64,000 nucleotides of DNA. It comes from Pasteurellaceae bacterium (lineage in GTDB: Bacteria; Pseudomonadota; Gammaproteobacteria; Enterobacterales; Pasteurellaceae). A program made the position numbers and the translations under genes. Position 1 is the first letter of the stretch; each line of letters opens with the position of its first letter. The DNA lies in the NCBI GenBank assembly GCA_900756155.1, contig CAAEJV010000018.1, positions 50,398 to 114,397 on the forward strand, read 5' to 3'. Shown here one piece after another: positions 1 to 8,591 of this stretch. The notes under the pieces were generated by a model. The model did no database searches and had not been told where the DNA came from. It saw nothing but the letters and a program-made list of their open reading frames with translations.

Positions 1-571
1 CTAAACCTAAGCGATTGAAAATATTGCTGTAAGTTTGGTACATCACATCATAAGTTTGTTGCAAGCTCGCGTGATCAGCATGGAAAGAATACGCATCTTT
101 CATGATAAATTCACGCGAACGCATTACACCGAAACGAGGACGTACTTCATCACGGAATTTAGTTTGAATTTGGTATAAATTGATTGGAAGTTGTCTGTAT
201 GATGACACTTCGCGGCGAACTAAATCCGTAATCACTTCTTCATGTGTTGGACCTAATACAAAGTTACGATTACCACGATCTTCAAAACGAAGTAATTCTG
301 GGCCATATTGTTCCCAACGGCCTGATTCTTCCCATAATTCTGCCGGTTGTACTACTGGCATTTTGATTTCAAGTGCGCCGCTTTTATCCATTTCTTCACG
401 GATGATTTTTTCTACTTTACGGAGCACACGCCAGCCGGTTGGCATCCAGTTATAGAGACCTGAAGCAAGAGGACGAATCATCCCTGCGCGAAGCATCAAT
501 TGATGGCTCACAATGGCCGCTTCAGCTGGGGTTTCTTTTAATGTTGAGAATAAATATTGACTTGTACGCAT
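1..571 (-). CDS. proS: Prolyl-tRNA synthetase, N-terminal part (cut by window edge)
   Basis: This is the first ~190 codons of class II prolyl-tRNA synthetase, which charges tRNA-Pro with proline in the cytoplasm. The translation starts MRTSQYLFSTLKETPAEA and continues with LASGLYNWMPTG and the motif 2 region FRDEVRPRFGVMRSREF, all typical of bacterial ProS. The start ATG is at 571-569; the gene runs leftward off the window, so its editing and anticodon-binding domains are not visible. A USS-pair terminator lies between it and nlpD, so it is probably transcribed from its own promoter. Confidence 0.95.
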   Translation of the reverse strand, partial: MRTSQYLFSTLKETPAEAAIVSHQLMLRAGMIRPLASGLYNWMPTGWRVLRKVEKIIREEMDKSGALEIKMPVVQPAELWEESGRWEQYGPELLRFEDRGNRNFVLGPTHEEVITDLVRREVSSYRQLPINLYQIQTKFRDEVRPRFGVMRSREFIMKDAYSFHADHASLQQTYDVMYQTYSNIFNRLGL

Positions 572-621
572 TGAATTAACCTTAGATTCTAAGCATTGAG
601 AAAAAATTGGTGAGAGTATAA

Positions 622-655
622 CAAAAAGTGCGGTCATTTTTAACCGCACTTTTTT
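622..655 (-). terminator. USS-pair terminator after nlpD
   Basis: Inverted uptake signals (AAAAAGTGCGGT and ACCGCACTTTTTT) form a GC-containing stem flanked by A and T runs just past the nlpD stop. This is the classic Haemophilus arrangement in which paired USS double as an intrinsic terminator. It separates nlpD from proS. Confidence 0.8.
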
Positions 656-666
656 ATGAGAAAAGA

Positions 667-1902
667 TTATCTTCTCGGTAAGTATCTAACTGGATCCACA
701 GATTTACCTTTATAACGGATCTCGAAGTGAAGTTTCACAGCATTGGTTCCTGTGCTACCCATTTTCGCAATCTCTTGACCCGCTTTCACTTCTTGTTGAT
801 CGCTCACAAGGATCTTGTCGTTGTGTGCATAAGCACTTAAGAAATCATCATTATGTTTGATGATGATTAAGTTACCGTAGCCACGTAATGCGTTACCCGC
901 ATACACAACACGACCGCTCGCGGCAGCTTTAACCGCTTGTCCGCGAGAACCGCTGATATCGATCCCTTTGTTACCTCCATCGGTATTAGAGAAGCCTTGG
1001 ATCACATTGCCTTGGGTTGGCCATTGCCATGCCACATTCGATGCCACTGGTGCCACAACGTTCGCATTAACTGGTGTATTGTTTGTAGTTTCCACTTGTG
1101 TTGTCGTCGTTGTCACTGGCGTACTCGGTGTATTGTTGGTAAACGCTGGGGTTGATGTACCACCAGTTGCGACACCAGCTTTAATTGGACCAATTACCGT
1201 ACCATCAGAGCCAATTTGAGTACCATTCGCACCTGGTGTATAAGTCACTTCTGGTTCAGCTGGAGCTGTTGGTGCAGTTGGTGCCGTCGTTTTCACTGGT
1301 ACAGTCGTGGTAACCGTTTTAGTTGAACAATTTGAAATTTTTAACGTTTGGCCCACACTTAAGCTATAAGGCTCTTTCATATTATTCATGCTTGCCAAAT
1401 CTTTCACGTCCATACCGGTCAAGTAAGCGATTAAGAACATGGTATCGCCTTTGTTTACTTTATAGGTATTTCCTTTGTATGAACCTTTTTGAATTTGGCT
1501 GTAATCCGGTGCATTAGTATTTGGATTACGCGGCACGTTGATTGCGCCAGAGCTGGTGCAATCAGAAACCGTTTTAGTTACCGTTTTAGTTTGTGGTTGA
1601 ACCGGTGCTGGAGCTGGCGTTGGTTTAGTCTGTGCTGCAGCAGGTTGTTGAACCGGTTGATAAGTCGGTTGGAAACTTGGTTGTGGTGTTTGAGTTCCCG
1701 TTGGCACGCTATTGCCCATGGTATTTGGCATCGTATTTTGTTGGATTTCTGGCTGCCATGTACCGCTCGAATTATTATCAACAGGTTGCATTACCCCCGG
1801 AGAAAGTGTGCCATCTACATTTTCAATTGGCGCAGGGCTATTTGAACTACAAGCCGTTAAAATAGCGATACTCACAGGGAGCAATAAAAACGATTTTTTC
1901 AT
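667..1902 (-). CDS. nlpD: NlpD/LppB family LysM-LytM murein activator lipoprotein
   Basis: Outer-membrane lipoprotein of the NlpD (Haemophilus LppB) family, expected to bind septal peptidoglycan and activate amidase AmiC during cell separation. Seen: signal peptide with lipobox LTAC (Cys18); a long Pro/Thr/Gln-rich linker; one LysM domain near residues 145-195 (YKVNKGDTMFLIAY); a C-terminal M23/LytM domain near 300-411 (GIDISGSRGQ, LHFEIRYKGK). The usual zinc ligands are altered: the first-motif His position reads NKGID, and the final motif reads KLHFE instead of HLHFE. It is therefore a non-catalytic LytM factor. Neighbours yqaA, surE and truD match the Haemophilus order; no rpoS follows, as expected in Pasteurellaceae. 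Confidence 0.92.
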   Translation of the reverse strand: MKKSFLLLPVSIAILTACSSNSPAPIENVDGTLSPGVMQPVDNNSSGTWQPEIQQNTMPNTMGNSVPTGTQTPQPSFQPTYQPVQQPAAAQTKPTPAPAPVQPQTKTVTKTVSDCTSSGAINVPRNPNTNAPDYSQIQKGSYKGNTYKVNKGDTMFLIAYLTGMDVKDLASMNNMKEPYSLSVGQTLKISNCSTKTVTTTVPVKTTAPTAPTAPAEPEVTYTPGANGTQIGSDGTVIGPIKAGVATGGTSTPAFTNNTPSTPVTTTTTQVETTNNTPVNANVVAPVASNVAWQWPTQGNVIQGFSNTDGGNKGIDISGSRGQAVKAAASGRVVYAGNALRGYGNLIIIKHNDDFLSAYAHNDKILVSDQQEVKAGQEIAKMGSTGTNAVKLHFEIRYKGKSVDPVRYLPRR

Positions 1903-1925
1903 TTATTCTTCCTTTAACATTAAAT

Positions 1926-2114
1926 TTATTTCATTTGATTTGGCATCGAATTTTTTTCAATTTCCGGCATAAAGCTACCACCGGCAACAGCTCCCGTTCC
2001 TTCTACGGGTTGCATAATACCATTAGGTAATGCATCGGGATCTTGTTTTTGTGGTTCTCCTGTACAAGCTGAGATCAGCAATGCACTCGAAATAATTAAG
2101 AGTAATTTATTCAT
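1926..2114 (-). CDS. Small lipoprotein resembling the NlpD N-terminus
   Basis: A 62-residue lipoprotein directly upstream of nlpD. Signal peptide MNKLLLIISSALLISAC gives lipidated Cys17. The mature part contains LPNGIMQPV and MPEIEKNSMPNQM, which align in the same order with LSPGVMQPV and WQPEIQQNTMPNTM of the neighbouring NlpD. It has no LysM or LytM domain. The start at 2114 is preferred over 2126 because AGGA lies 11 bases upstream, whereas the earlier ATG has no room for a ribosome site. It probably arose by partial duplication of nlpD; its function is unknown. Confidence 0.75.
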   Translation of the reverse strand: MNKLLLIISSALLISACTGEPQKQDPDALPNGIMQPVEGTGAVAGGSFMPEIEKNSMPNQMK

Positions 2115-2130
2115 AAAAAAGGTCATCCTG

Positions 2131-2706
2131 TTATTTTAAAATAAGATAAGCAATCACAGCCAGAGCAACCACACTCCAACCAATGATTTCAATGGATTTA
2201 CGTAATTTCGCGGCGAATTTTTCTCCGCCCCATGCAGCGAGTTTTGCCACTAAAATAAAACGAGCAAAACGCGACACAAATGCAGTAATCACAAAGGGGA
2301 TAAACGCCATTTGCATCACGCCCGCGCAAATGGTGAAAACTTTGTAAGGAATCGGGCTAAAACCAGCGACAAATACCACTAAAATGCCCCATTCTTTAAA
2401 CCACGCCATAGCCTGTTCCCAAGCAGCTTGGTAGCCCCATTGTTGAATATAACCTTGAACCCAATCAAAGGCATAATAGCCGATAGCATAACCAATCATT
2501 CCCCCCACTACAGAAGCGACCGCTGTATAAAGCGCAAAACGAAACGCACTTTTCGGTTTTGACATTGACATTGGAATCAACATCACATCGGGTGGAATTG
2601 GAAAGAAAATGGCCTCAATAAAACTCACAAAGGATAGCCAAAACACGGCAAAGCGATGTTTTGACCATTGCATCGTTTTATCGTACATCGCACCAAAAAT
2701 ATTCAT
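2131..2706 (-). CDS. yqaA: YqaA-type DedA/VTT-domain inner membrane protein
   Basis: A 191-residue polytopic membrane protein of the SNARE-associated/DedA (VTT) superfamily, closest in layout to E. coli YqaA. Visible family marks are FFPIPPDVMLIPM near the N-terminus, a Gly-rich segment VVGGMIGYAIGYYAFDW, and FSPIPYKVFTICAGV, the conserved re-entrant region, followed by a C-terminal membrane helix. DedA relatives are linked to lipid carrier flipping and membrane potential, but the substrate of YqaA is not established. It lies between surE and the small lipoprotein on the same strand and is likely co-transcribed with them. Confidence 0.85.
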   Translation of the reverse strand: MNIFGAMYDKTMQWSKHRFAVFWLSFVSFIEAIFFPIPPDVMLIPMSMSKPKSAFRFALYTAVASVVGGMIGYAIGYYAFDWVQGYIQQWGYQAAWEQAMAWFKEWGILVVFVAGFSPIPYKVFTICAGVMQMAFIPFVITAFVSRFARFILVAKLAAWGGEKFAAKLRKSIEIIGWSVVALAVIAYLILK

Positions 2707-2757
2707 TCACTTATCCTTTATTGCTTCAATGGAGAAAATTCGTTTCAAAATGGCACA

Positions 2758-3498
2758 TTATTCACTTTCCAGCCAATCTTGTAAAGCAGCAATTGACTGA
2801 TGAGCCGTAAGATCAGCTTGAATTGGTGTAATGGAAACATAACCATTTTTTACTGCATGGAAATCGGTGCCTTCACCATCATATTCTGGCAAGCCTGATG
2901 GTCCAATCCAATAAATATTTTCGCCACGAGGATCTTCTTGTTTAATTACTTCCGCAGCGGATGAGCGATAGCCTAAATGACAGACTTTAATGCCTTTGAG
3001 TTCTTCGTAAGGCAAATCTGGCACATTGATATTGATCACTTCGCGTTTATTCAATAATTGAGGATGTAATTTGGGAATCAAATCACACACCACGCGAGCC
3101 GCTGTTTCATAATGCAGACGACCATCTAAAGAAACTGCAATGGCTGGCAATCCCAAATGGCGACCTTCTAATGCAGCAGCCAAGGTACCTGAATACAATG
3201 TATCATCACCCATGTTACAACCTGCATTAATGCCAGATACTACGAGATCGACTTGCCCAGATAAAAAACCGTTTAATGCCAAATGCACACAATCAGCCGG
3301 CGTGCCATTTACGCAATAATCACCACTGTCTAAATGACGCGGGCGAAGTGGCTCAACAAGCGTTAATGAGCTTGATGCCGCGCTACGATTACGATCGGGC
3401 GCAACAATTACCACATCGGCAATTTTTCGTAATTCTTTTGCTAAAACTTGAATCCCTTCGGCGTGAAAACCGTCATCATTGCTGACTAAAATTCGCAT
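2758..3498 (-). CDS. surE: 5'/3'-nucleotidase SurE
   Basis: Metal-dependent nucleoside monophosphatase and exopolyphosphatase of the SurE family (246 aa, normal length). The N-terminal motif ILVSNDDGFHAEGI holds the catalytic Asp pair, NRSAASSSLT supplies phosphate-binding residues, and VVSGINAGCNMGDDTLYSGT is the signature loop. Its start codon overlaps the truD stop (TAATG at 3496-3500), so the two are translationally coupled, as in many gamma-proteobacteria. It adds to the nucleotide-handling phosphatases in this window (AphA, e(P4)), but acts in the cytoplasm. Confidence 0.95.
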   Translation of the reverse strand: MRILVSNDDGFHAEGIQVLAKELRKIADVVIVAPDRNRSAASSSLTLVEPLRPRHLDSGDYCVNGTPADCVHLALNGFLSGQVDLVVSGINAGCNMGDDTLYSGTLAAALEGRHLGLPAIAVSLDGRLHYETAARVVCDLIPKLHPQLLNKREVININVPDLPYEELKGIKVCHLGYRSSAAEVIKQEDPRGENIYWIGPSGLPEYDGEGTDFHAVKNGYVSITPIQADLTAHQSIAALQDWLESE

Positions 3499-4520
3499 TA
3501 TTCTTCTTCCTTAATATTCACTAACTCTCGCACCAATGCAGTCGCATAACTCCCTGCCGGCAAATAAAATGAGAGCTTTAATCCTTCTTCAACAAACGTC
3601 CAATGGAAATCTTTTGCCTGCATCAATAAAGGGCGGCGTGCAGCTTTCATTCTTTCTTGTTTCATTAATTCTTGGAAAACCTGATGTTCTAAAACCACCT
3701 GATTTTCGACCGCACTTGCAGATAAATTTTCTTCGCCAATTAAAGGCGCGGTCAGCAAAATATCTTGTTCGTTCAAACGTTGCTGTAAAACCGCTAAATC
3801 TTCATTCTCATCGGCCTTAAACCAACTATGCGATCCGTTTAATTGTACAATATCGTCTCTTAGAACCTGATCTGCCACATTTTGTTCAATTCGTTCTGCC
3901 ACAACTAAATTAAAAATTTCACTGCGAGCGGCTGAAAGGTAAAAACTGCGTTTTTTACGATCTTTGACCTTAATTTCCCCTTTCGCCCAACGAATCGCTT
4001 GAGTCAGATTATGGCCATCTTGACCAAAACGTTGTTCGGTGAAATAGTTAGGAAAACCATATTTCGCCACAAAATTTAAGCGTTCATTTAACTCGTCACT
4101 TTCTTTTGCACCACGCAATAAAATCTCAAAAGCATTTCCTTGAAGACTTCCCGTGCGAATTTTACGATTATGGCGAGTCACTTCTAAAATCTCGACACCT
4201 TCCAATTGAAATTGGCTAAAATCAGGCGTTTCTTTACCTGGCATTTGTAAACAAAACCATTGTTCTGTAATACCATGACGATCTTTTAAACCGGCATACC
4301 CCATATTTCGATCAGAAATACCCGCAAACTTGGCAAGTTTTTCGCCCACAAACAATGTATTGCAATCCGTTTTACGGATTTTTACCGCAACAAATTCGCC
4401 TTCGCCTGACATTTCATAGCCCAGATCTTCTTTCACAATAAAATCAGCGAACGCTTGCTTTAAAAGTGCGGTTGTTTTTGGCGGTGTTTTTAAGGTGAAA
4501 TAAGGGAGATGTTTGACCAT
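3498..4520 (-). CDS. truD: tRNA pseudouridine(13) synthase TruD
   Basis: Makes pseudouridine at position 13 of tRNA-Glu and others. The catalytic Asp lies in AGLKDRHGITEQWF and the family motif NYFTEQRFGQDGHN is present. The reading frame stays open upstream to a TTG at 4565, but the ATG at 4520 is preferred: family members start shortly before LLKQAFADFIVKEDLG, and the upstream codons look non-coding. The ribosome site is weak (GAACGA). Its stop overlaps the surE start. Confidence 0.93.
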   Translation of the reverse strand: MVKHLPYFTLKTPPKTTALLKQAFADFIVKEDLGYEMSGEGEFVAVKIRKTDCNTLFVGEKLAKFAGISDRNMGYAGLKDRHGITEQWFCLQMPGKETPDFSQFQLEGVEILEVTRHNRKIRTGSLQGNAFEILLRGAKESDELNERLNFVAKYGFPNYFTEQRFGQDGHNLTQAIRWAKGEIKVKDRKKRSFYLSAARSEIFNLVVAERIEQNVADQVLRDDIVQLNGSHSWFKADENEDLAVLQQRLNEQDILLTAPLIGEENLSASAVENQVVLEHQVFQELMKQERMKAARRPLLMQAKDFHWTFVEEGLKLSFYLPAGSYATALVRELVNIKEEE

Positions 4521-4727
4521 TTTTTTTCGTTCTAAAATAAGAAAGCCCAACTTTTTTCGCTGCAATAAATAGCGTGATCAGCTGGGCATGTTAAGCACAA
4601 TTTATTCGCGCAGAATTTTAACCTTTCCGCCCCCTCAAGGCAAACTGAAATGAGCATAAATTTTTAGCGACATTTTCATCTTTATCCCCTACAATGACCG
4701 CACTTTTTCTGACAAAAGGAATGCCTT

Positions 4728-5156
4728 ATGACGAACTTTAACGAACTTCAAGAAGAAACCCGTGAAATCATTACGGATTTATTAAATGACGGCAGCGATC
4801 CGGATGCCCTTTATATTATCGAACATCATATCGCCCATTATGATTTTGATACCTTAGAAAAAATTGCCGTGGATGCTTTCAAAGCAGGCTATGAAGTGTC
4901 AGAAGCAGAAGAATTTGAAGATGAAAATGGCAAGGTCATTTTCTGTTTTGACATCATCAGTGAAGTGGAATTAAAGCCTGAAATTATTGATGCACAACAA
5001 AAAGAAATTTTACCATTAGTCGAAAAATACAAAGGCATTTATGATGGCTGGGGCACGTATTTTGAAGATCCGAATGCAGAGGACGATGAATACGGCGATG
5101 ACGGCGAATTTTTTGACGATGAAGATGTCGAAGACGACAACGAACGTTTACATTAA
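4728..5156 (+). CDS. rraB: Regulator of ribonuclease E activity B
   Basis: RraB/YjgD family protein (142 aa) that binds the C-terminal scaffold of RNase E and modulates mRNA decay. Family features are the N-terminal helix LQEETREIITDLLNDGSDPDALY, read here as two short blocks, the central YKGIYDGWGTYFEDP, and a very acidic C-terminal tail rich in Asp and Glu. It is divergent from truD, with a single USS upstream near 4695-4708. Length and composition are typical. Confidence 0.93.
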   Translation: MTNFNELQEETREIITDLLNDGSDPDALYIIEHHIAHYDFDTLEKIAVDAFKAGYEVSEAEEFEDENGKVIFCFDIISEVELKPEIIDAQQKEILPLVEKYKGIYDGWGTYFEDPNAEDDEYGDDGEFFDDEDVEDDNERLH

Positions 5157-5209
5157 TAATAACAAGGGCGTGTTAAACCGCCCTTAATTTTTATCTTACC
5201 CAAATAGGA

Positions 5210-5932
5210 ATGAAAAAAATGAAACTCAAAGCACTTTCTTTGGCATTACTTGCCTTGCCTATCACTTCTTTTGCTGCAGAACCCGTATCTCATCAGCCAA
5301 CTGATGTCAGCTTTAGTGTTGAAGCTGAAAGAGAGGTAGAACGTGATTTATTGCAAGTCTCCCTTTTTTACCAAACGGAAGGCAATGATTTATCCGCACT
5401 CAATAAAACTATGGCAGAAAAAATGAATAAAGCCATTGAGTTGGCAAAAGCACAAAGTGCGGTTGAAATTAAAGATAATTCTCGTAATACCTGGATTCGC
5501 TATGATAATAAAGGCAAACAACAAGGCTGGATTGCGCGTGCAGAATTAACCTTAGAAAGTAAAGATTCTCAAGTGTTATCAACATTAGTACATGAATTAG
5601 ATGGCGTATTAGCCATTGATCGCGTAAGTTCCTCCGTTTCACGTGAGAAATTAAATAGCTTAGAAAAAGAATTAACCAAAGAAGCTTTAGCGAAAGTTAA
5701 AGATAAAGCCCTCTTAATTCAAGAATCTTTGCAGATGAAAGGTTATCACACACAAAGCCTTGACGTGTCTTCTGCCAATGATTCAGCGAATGATTTCCGC
5801 CCTTATGCCGCAGGGGCAATGATGGCAAAAAGTTTCTCTTACTCGGATGAAAAAGATGAAACTTACACTCAAAGTGGCAAAGAGAAAATTAAAGTCAGTG
5901 TGAATGCGCGAATTGCATTGCTTAAAGAATAA
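5210..5932 (+). CDS. Periplasmic SIMPL-domain (DUF541) protein
   Basis: A 240-residue secreted protein with a Sec signal peptide (MKLKALSLALLALPITSFAAEP) and a SIMPL/DUF541 domain like E. coli YggE and Brucella BP26. The VSFSVEAEREVERDLLQVSL strand region and the C-terminal KIKVSVNARIAL are typical. YggE-like proteins are linked to oxidative stress tolerance, but no biochemical role is firm. A ribosome site (AGGAA) precedes the start; a second Met at codon 4 is an alternative. A USS lies in frame around 5455-5463. It sits between rraB and slyD. Confidence 0.85.
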   Translation: MKKMKLKALSLALLALPITSFAAEPVSHQPTDVSFSVEAEREVERDLLQVSLFYQTEGNDLSALNKTMAEKMNKAIELAKAQSAVEIKDNSRNTWIRYDNKGKQQGWIARAELTLESKDSQVLSTLVHELDGVLAIDRVSSSVSREKLNSLEKELTKEALAKVKDKALLIQESLQMKGYHTQSLDVSSANDSANDFRPYAAGAMMAKSFSYSDEKDETYTQSGKEKIKVSVNARIALLKE

Positions 5933-5976
5933 TTTTCTATACAATGAATGACGATTTTTTTAATAAGGAAAACAAT

Positions 5977-6615
5977 ATGAAAGTAGCAAAAAATACGGTT
6001 GTGAGTATCGCTTACCAAGTACGTACTCAAGACGGTGTATTAGTTGATGAAGCACCAGCAAATCAACCATTAGAATATTTACAAGGCCACAATAACTTAA
6101 TCATTGGTCTTGAAAATGCCTTAGAAGGTAAAGAAGTTGGCGACAAATTTGAAGTGCGTGTTCAACCTGAAGAAGGCTACGGCGAATACAATGAAAACAT
6201 GGTTCAACGTGTACCAAAAGAAGTATTCCAAGGCGTTGATGAAGTGGTGGTTGGTATGCGTTTCTTAGCAGATACAGATATCGGCCCTGTTCCAGTTGTG
6301 ATCACGGAAGTGGATGGCGATGAAGTAGTGGTTGATGGTAACCATATGTTAGCGGGTCAAGAACTACACTTCACTGTTGAAGTTGTTGGTACTCGTGAAG
6401 CAACATTAGAAGAAATTGCTCACGGTCACGTGCATGGTGAACACGATCATCACCACCATCACGATGATGAAGGCGGTCACGGTTGCGGTTGTGGCGGTCA
6501 CGGTCATCACCACCATGACCACGATCATGGACACGGCGGTTGCTGTGGCGGTGATCATAAACACGATCATGATCACGGACACGGTCATGGCGGCTGTGGT
6601 TGCGGCGGTCACTAA
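5977..6615 (+). CDS. slyD: FKBP-type peptidyl-prolyl isomerase SlyD
   Basis: SlyD is a cytoplasmic prolyl isomerase, chaperone and metallochaperone for nickel enzymes. The FKBP domain starts MKVAKNTVVSIAYQV with the family block LIIGLENALEGKEVGDKFEV. The insert-in-flap chaperone domain follows around residues 70-125. The last ~65 residues are almost entirely His, Gly, Asp and Cys, with CGCGGH and GGCCGGDH clusters, a large metal-binding tail. The start at 5977 is chosen because AAGGAA lies 7 bases upstream and the frame before it lacks FKBP similarity. Confidence 0.95.
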   Translation: MKVAKNTVVSIAYQVRTQDGVLVDEAPANQPLEYLQGHNNLIIGLENALEGKEVGDKFEVRVQPEEGYGEYNENMVQRVPKEVFQGVDEVVVGMRFLADTDIGPVPVVITEVDGDEVVVDGNHMLAGQELHFTVEVVGTREATLEEIAHGHVHGEHDHHHHHDDEGGHGCGCGGHGHHHHDHDHGHGGCCGGDHKHDHDHGHGHGGCGCGGH

Positions 6616-6630
6616 TCTTAATCTAGAGAC

Positions 6631-6664
6631 AAAAAAAGTGCGGTTAAAAATAACCGCACTTTTT
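6631..6664. terminator. Bidirectional USS-pair terminator, slyD/hslU
   Basis: AAAAAAAGTGCGGTTA and TAACCGCACTTTTT form a stem with A and T tracts on either side, between convergent slyD and hslU, so it can end transcription in both directions. Confidence 0.85.
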
Positions 6665-6681
6665 CTTTATCTAAACTTTCA

Positions 6682-8016
6682 TTACAGAATAAATCGACTT
6701 AAATCTTCATTCTCGATCACTTCGCCTAATGCCTCAATCACATAGGCCGCATCAATATTTACGGTTTGTCCGTTCATATCGCTCGCATCGAATGAAATTT
6801 TATCCATTAAACGTTCCATAACGGTATGTAAACGTCTTGCGCCGATATTCTCCGTTTTCTCATTCACACGGAAGGCGGCTTCAGCAATTTTCTTAATCGC
6901 ATCTTGTGTAAACTCAATGCTCACGCCTTCTGTTGCCATGAGCGCTTTATATTGCTCCGTTAAAGATGCATTTGGTTCAGTTAGAATACGCTCAAAATCT
7001 TCTGCCGTTAATGCTGATAATTCAACACGAATCGGCAAACGACCTTGCAACTCTGGGATTAAATCCGATGGACGCGCCACTTGGAATGCACCCGATGCAA
7101 TAAAGAGAATATGATCAGTTTTCACCATCCCGTGTTTGGTATTAACCGTTGAACCTTCCACTAATGGCAATAAGTCTCGTTGCACGCCTTCACGAGAGAC
7201 ATCGGCACCACTGTATTCGCCTTTTTTACAGATCTTATCGATCTCATCAATAAACACGATACCGTTTTGCTCAACTGCATCGATAGCTTTTTGTTTCAAT
7301 TCCTCTGGATTGATCAATTTGGCTGCTTCATCATCAATTAAGGTTTTTAACGCATCCTTAATTTTCATTTTGCGTTTTTTAGTTTTATCCGATCCCAGGC
7401 TTTGGAACATGGATTGCAACTGATTAGTCATTTCTTCCATGCCTGGAGGCGCCATGATTTCTACGCCCATTGACACGCCCGCAGACACATCAATTTCGAT
7501 TTCTTTATCGTCTAATTGTCCTTCACGTAATTTTTTACGGAACGCTTGGCGAGTGCTGCTGTTGGTGTCGTGGTTTTCGACTTCACCCCATTGATTTTTC
7601 GGTGGGGGCAATAATGCATCTAAAATACGATCTTCCGCCGCATCTTCTGCTTTCGCACGATTTTTCGCAATTTCTTGTTGGCGAACCAATTTCATCGCAC
7701 TGTCCGTTAAATCACGGATAATGGAATCCACTTCTTTCCCCACATAGCCCACTTCGGTGAACTTGGTTGCTTCCACTTTAATGAATGGTGCATTAGCTAA
7801 TTTTGCAAGACGACGCGCAATCTCGGTTTTACCCACGCCCGTTGGTCCAATCATTAAAATATTTTTAGGGGTAACTTCATGGCGAAGTGGCTCTTGCAAC
7901 TGCATTCTTCTCCAACGGTTACGCAACGCGATCGCAACCGCTCTTTTCGCCTCTTTTTGGCCGATAATATGTTGATCTAATTCGGAAACAATTTCACGAG
8001 GGGTCATTTCAGACAT
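6682..8016 (-). CDS. hslU: HslU ATPase subunit of the HslVU protease
   Basis: AAA+ unfoldase (444 aa) that feeds substrates to the HslV peptidase. Seen: Walker A GPTGVGKTEIARRLA near residue 55, the pore motif TEVGYVGKEV, an inserted I domain (about 110-240), Walker B IVFIDEIDKI, the GRLPIRVEL sensor region, and the C-terminal tail EDLSRFIL that docks into HslV. It follows hslV with 9 bases between them, one operon. Confidence 0.97.
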   Translation of the reverse strand: MSEMTPREIVSELDQHIIGQKEAKRAVAIALRNRWRRMQLQEPLRHEVTPKNILMIGPTGVGKTEIARRLAKLANAPFIKVEATKFTEVGYVGKEVDSIIRDLTDSAMKLVRQQEIAKNRAKAEDAAEDRILDALLPPPKNQWGEVENHDTNSSTRQAFRKKLREGQLDDKEIEIDVSAGVSMGVEIMAPPGMEEMTNQLQSMFQSLGSDKTKKRKMKIKDALKTLIDDEAAKLINPEELKQKAIDAVEQNGIVFIDEIDKICKKGEYSGADVSREGVQRDLLPLVEGSTVNTKHGMVKTDHILFIASGAFQVARPSDLIPELQGRLPIRVELSALTAEDFERILTEPNASLTEQYKALMATEGVSIEFTQDAIKKIAEAAFRVNEKTENIGARRLHTVMERLMDKISFDASDMNGQTVNIDAAYVIEALGEVIENEDLSRFIL

Positions 8017-8025
8017 AATTTTTCC

Positions 8026-8556
8026 TTATTTATTCGGTAATTCTTCGATAGTGAAATTCGTATTGGTGAACACGCAAATATCACCCGCAATTTTTAAAGA
8101 TTTTTCTACAATTTCACGAGCTGATAAATCGGTATTTTCTACCAACGCACGGGCTGCTGATAATGCATAATTACCGCCTGAACCAATGGCTAAAATCTGA
8201 TCAGCTTCTGGTTGCACCACATCACCAATACCGGTAATGATTAAACTTTCTTTTTCATCCGCCACAATCAGCATCGCTTCTAACTTGCGTAACGCACGAT
8301 CGGTTCGCCAATCTTTGGCTAATTCCACCGCAGCTTTTAACAAATGTCCTTGATGCATTTCTAATTTACGCTCAAATAATTCAAATAAGGTGAACGCATC
8401 GGCTGTACCACCTGCGAAACCGGCTAAAACTTTGCCATTATATAAACGGCGCACTTTACGGGCATTCCCTTTCATCACTGTGTTGCCTAATGAAACCTGT
8501 CCATCGCCCCCAACAACCACTTGGCCATTACGACGTACGCTTACAATTGTTGTCAT
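8026..8556 (-). CDS. hslV: HslV peptidase subunit (Thr protease)
   Basis: Proteasome-beta-like N-terminal threonine peptidase (176 aa) of the HslVU complex. After Met removal, the Thr of MTTIVSVRR is the nucleophile. The block VVVGGDGQVSLGNTVMK and GSGGNYALSAARAL match the family. It is the first gene of the hslVU operon and has a good heat-shock promoter candidate upstream. Confidence 0.97.
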   Translation of the reverse strand: MTTIVSVRRNGQVVVGGDGQVSLGNTVMKGNARKVRRLYNGKVLAGFAGGTADAFTLFELFERKLEMHQGHLLKAAVELAKDWRTDRALRKLEAMLIVADEKESLIITGIGDVVQPEADQILAIGSGGNYALSAARALVENTDLSAREIVEKSLKIAGDICVFTNTNFTIEELPNK

Positions 8557-8591
8557 TCTTTTAATCCTTCTTTTAAGAAAAGTTACTCGTT

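Noticed and set aside
1142..1845. Plus-strand ORFs within nlpD
   Set aside because: Antisense shadows of the repetitive Pro/Thr/Gln-rich linker, with no start signals.
2115..2126. Upstream ATG of the small lipoprotein (MTFF...)
   Set aside because: The AGG lies directly against this ATG, leaving no spacing; the next ATG gives a clean signal peptide.
4521..4565. TTG-initiated N-terminal extension of TruD
   Set aside because: No ribosome site, no family similarity, and a normal ATG at 4520 gives the expected length.
6406..6745. ORFs of 68 aa (minus) and 109 aa (plus) across the slyD tail
   Set aside because: They are out-of-frame readings of the low-complexity His/Gly repeat, giving Met/Val/Thr-only proteins without ribosome sites.
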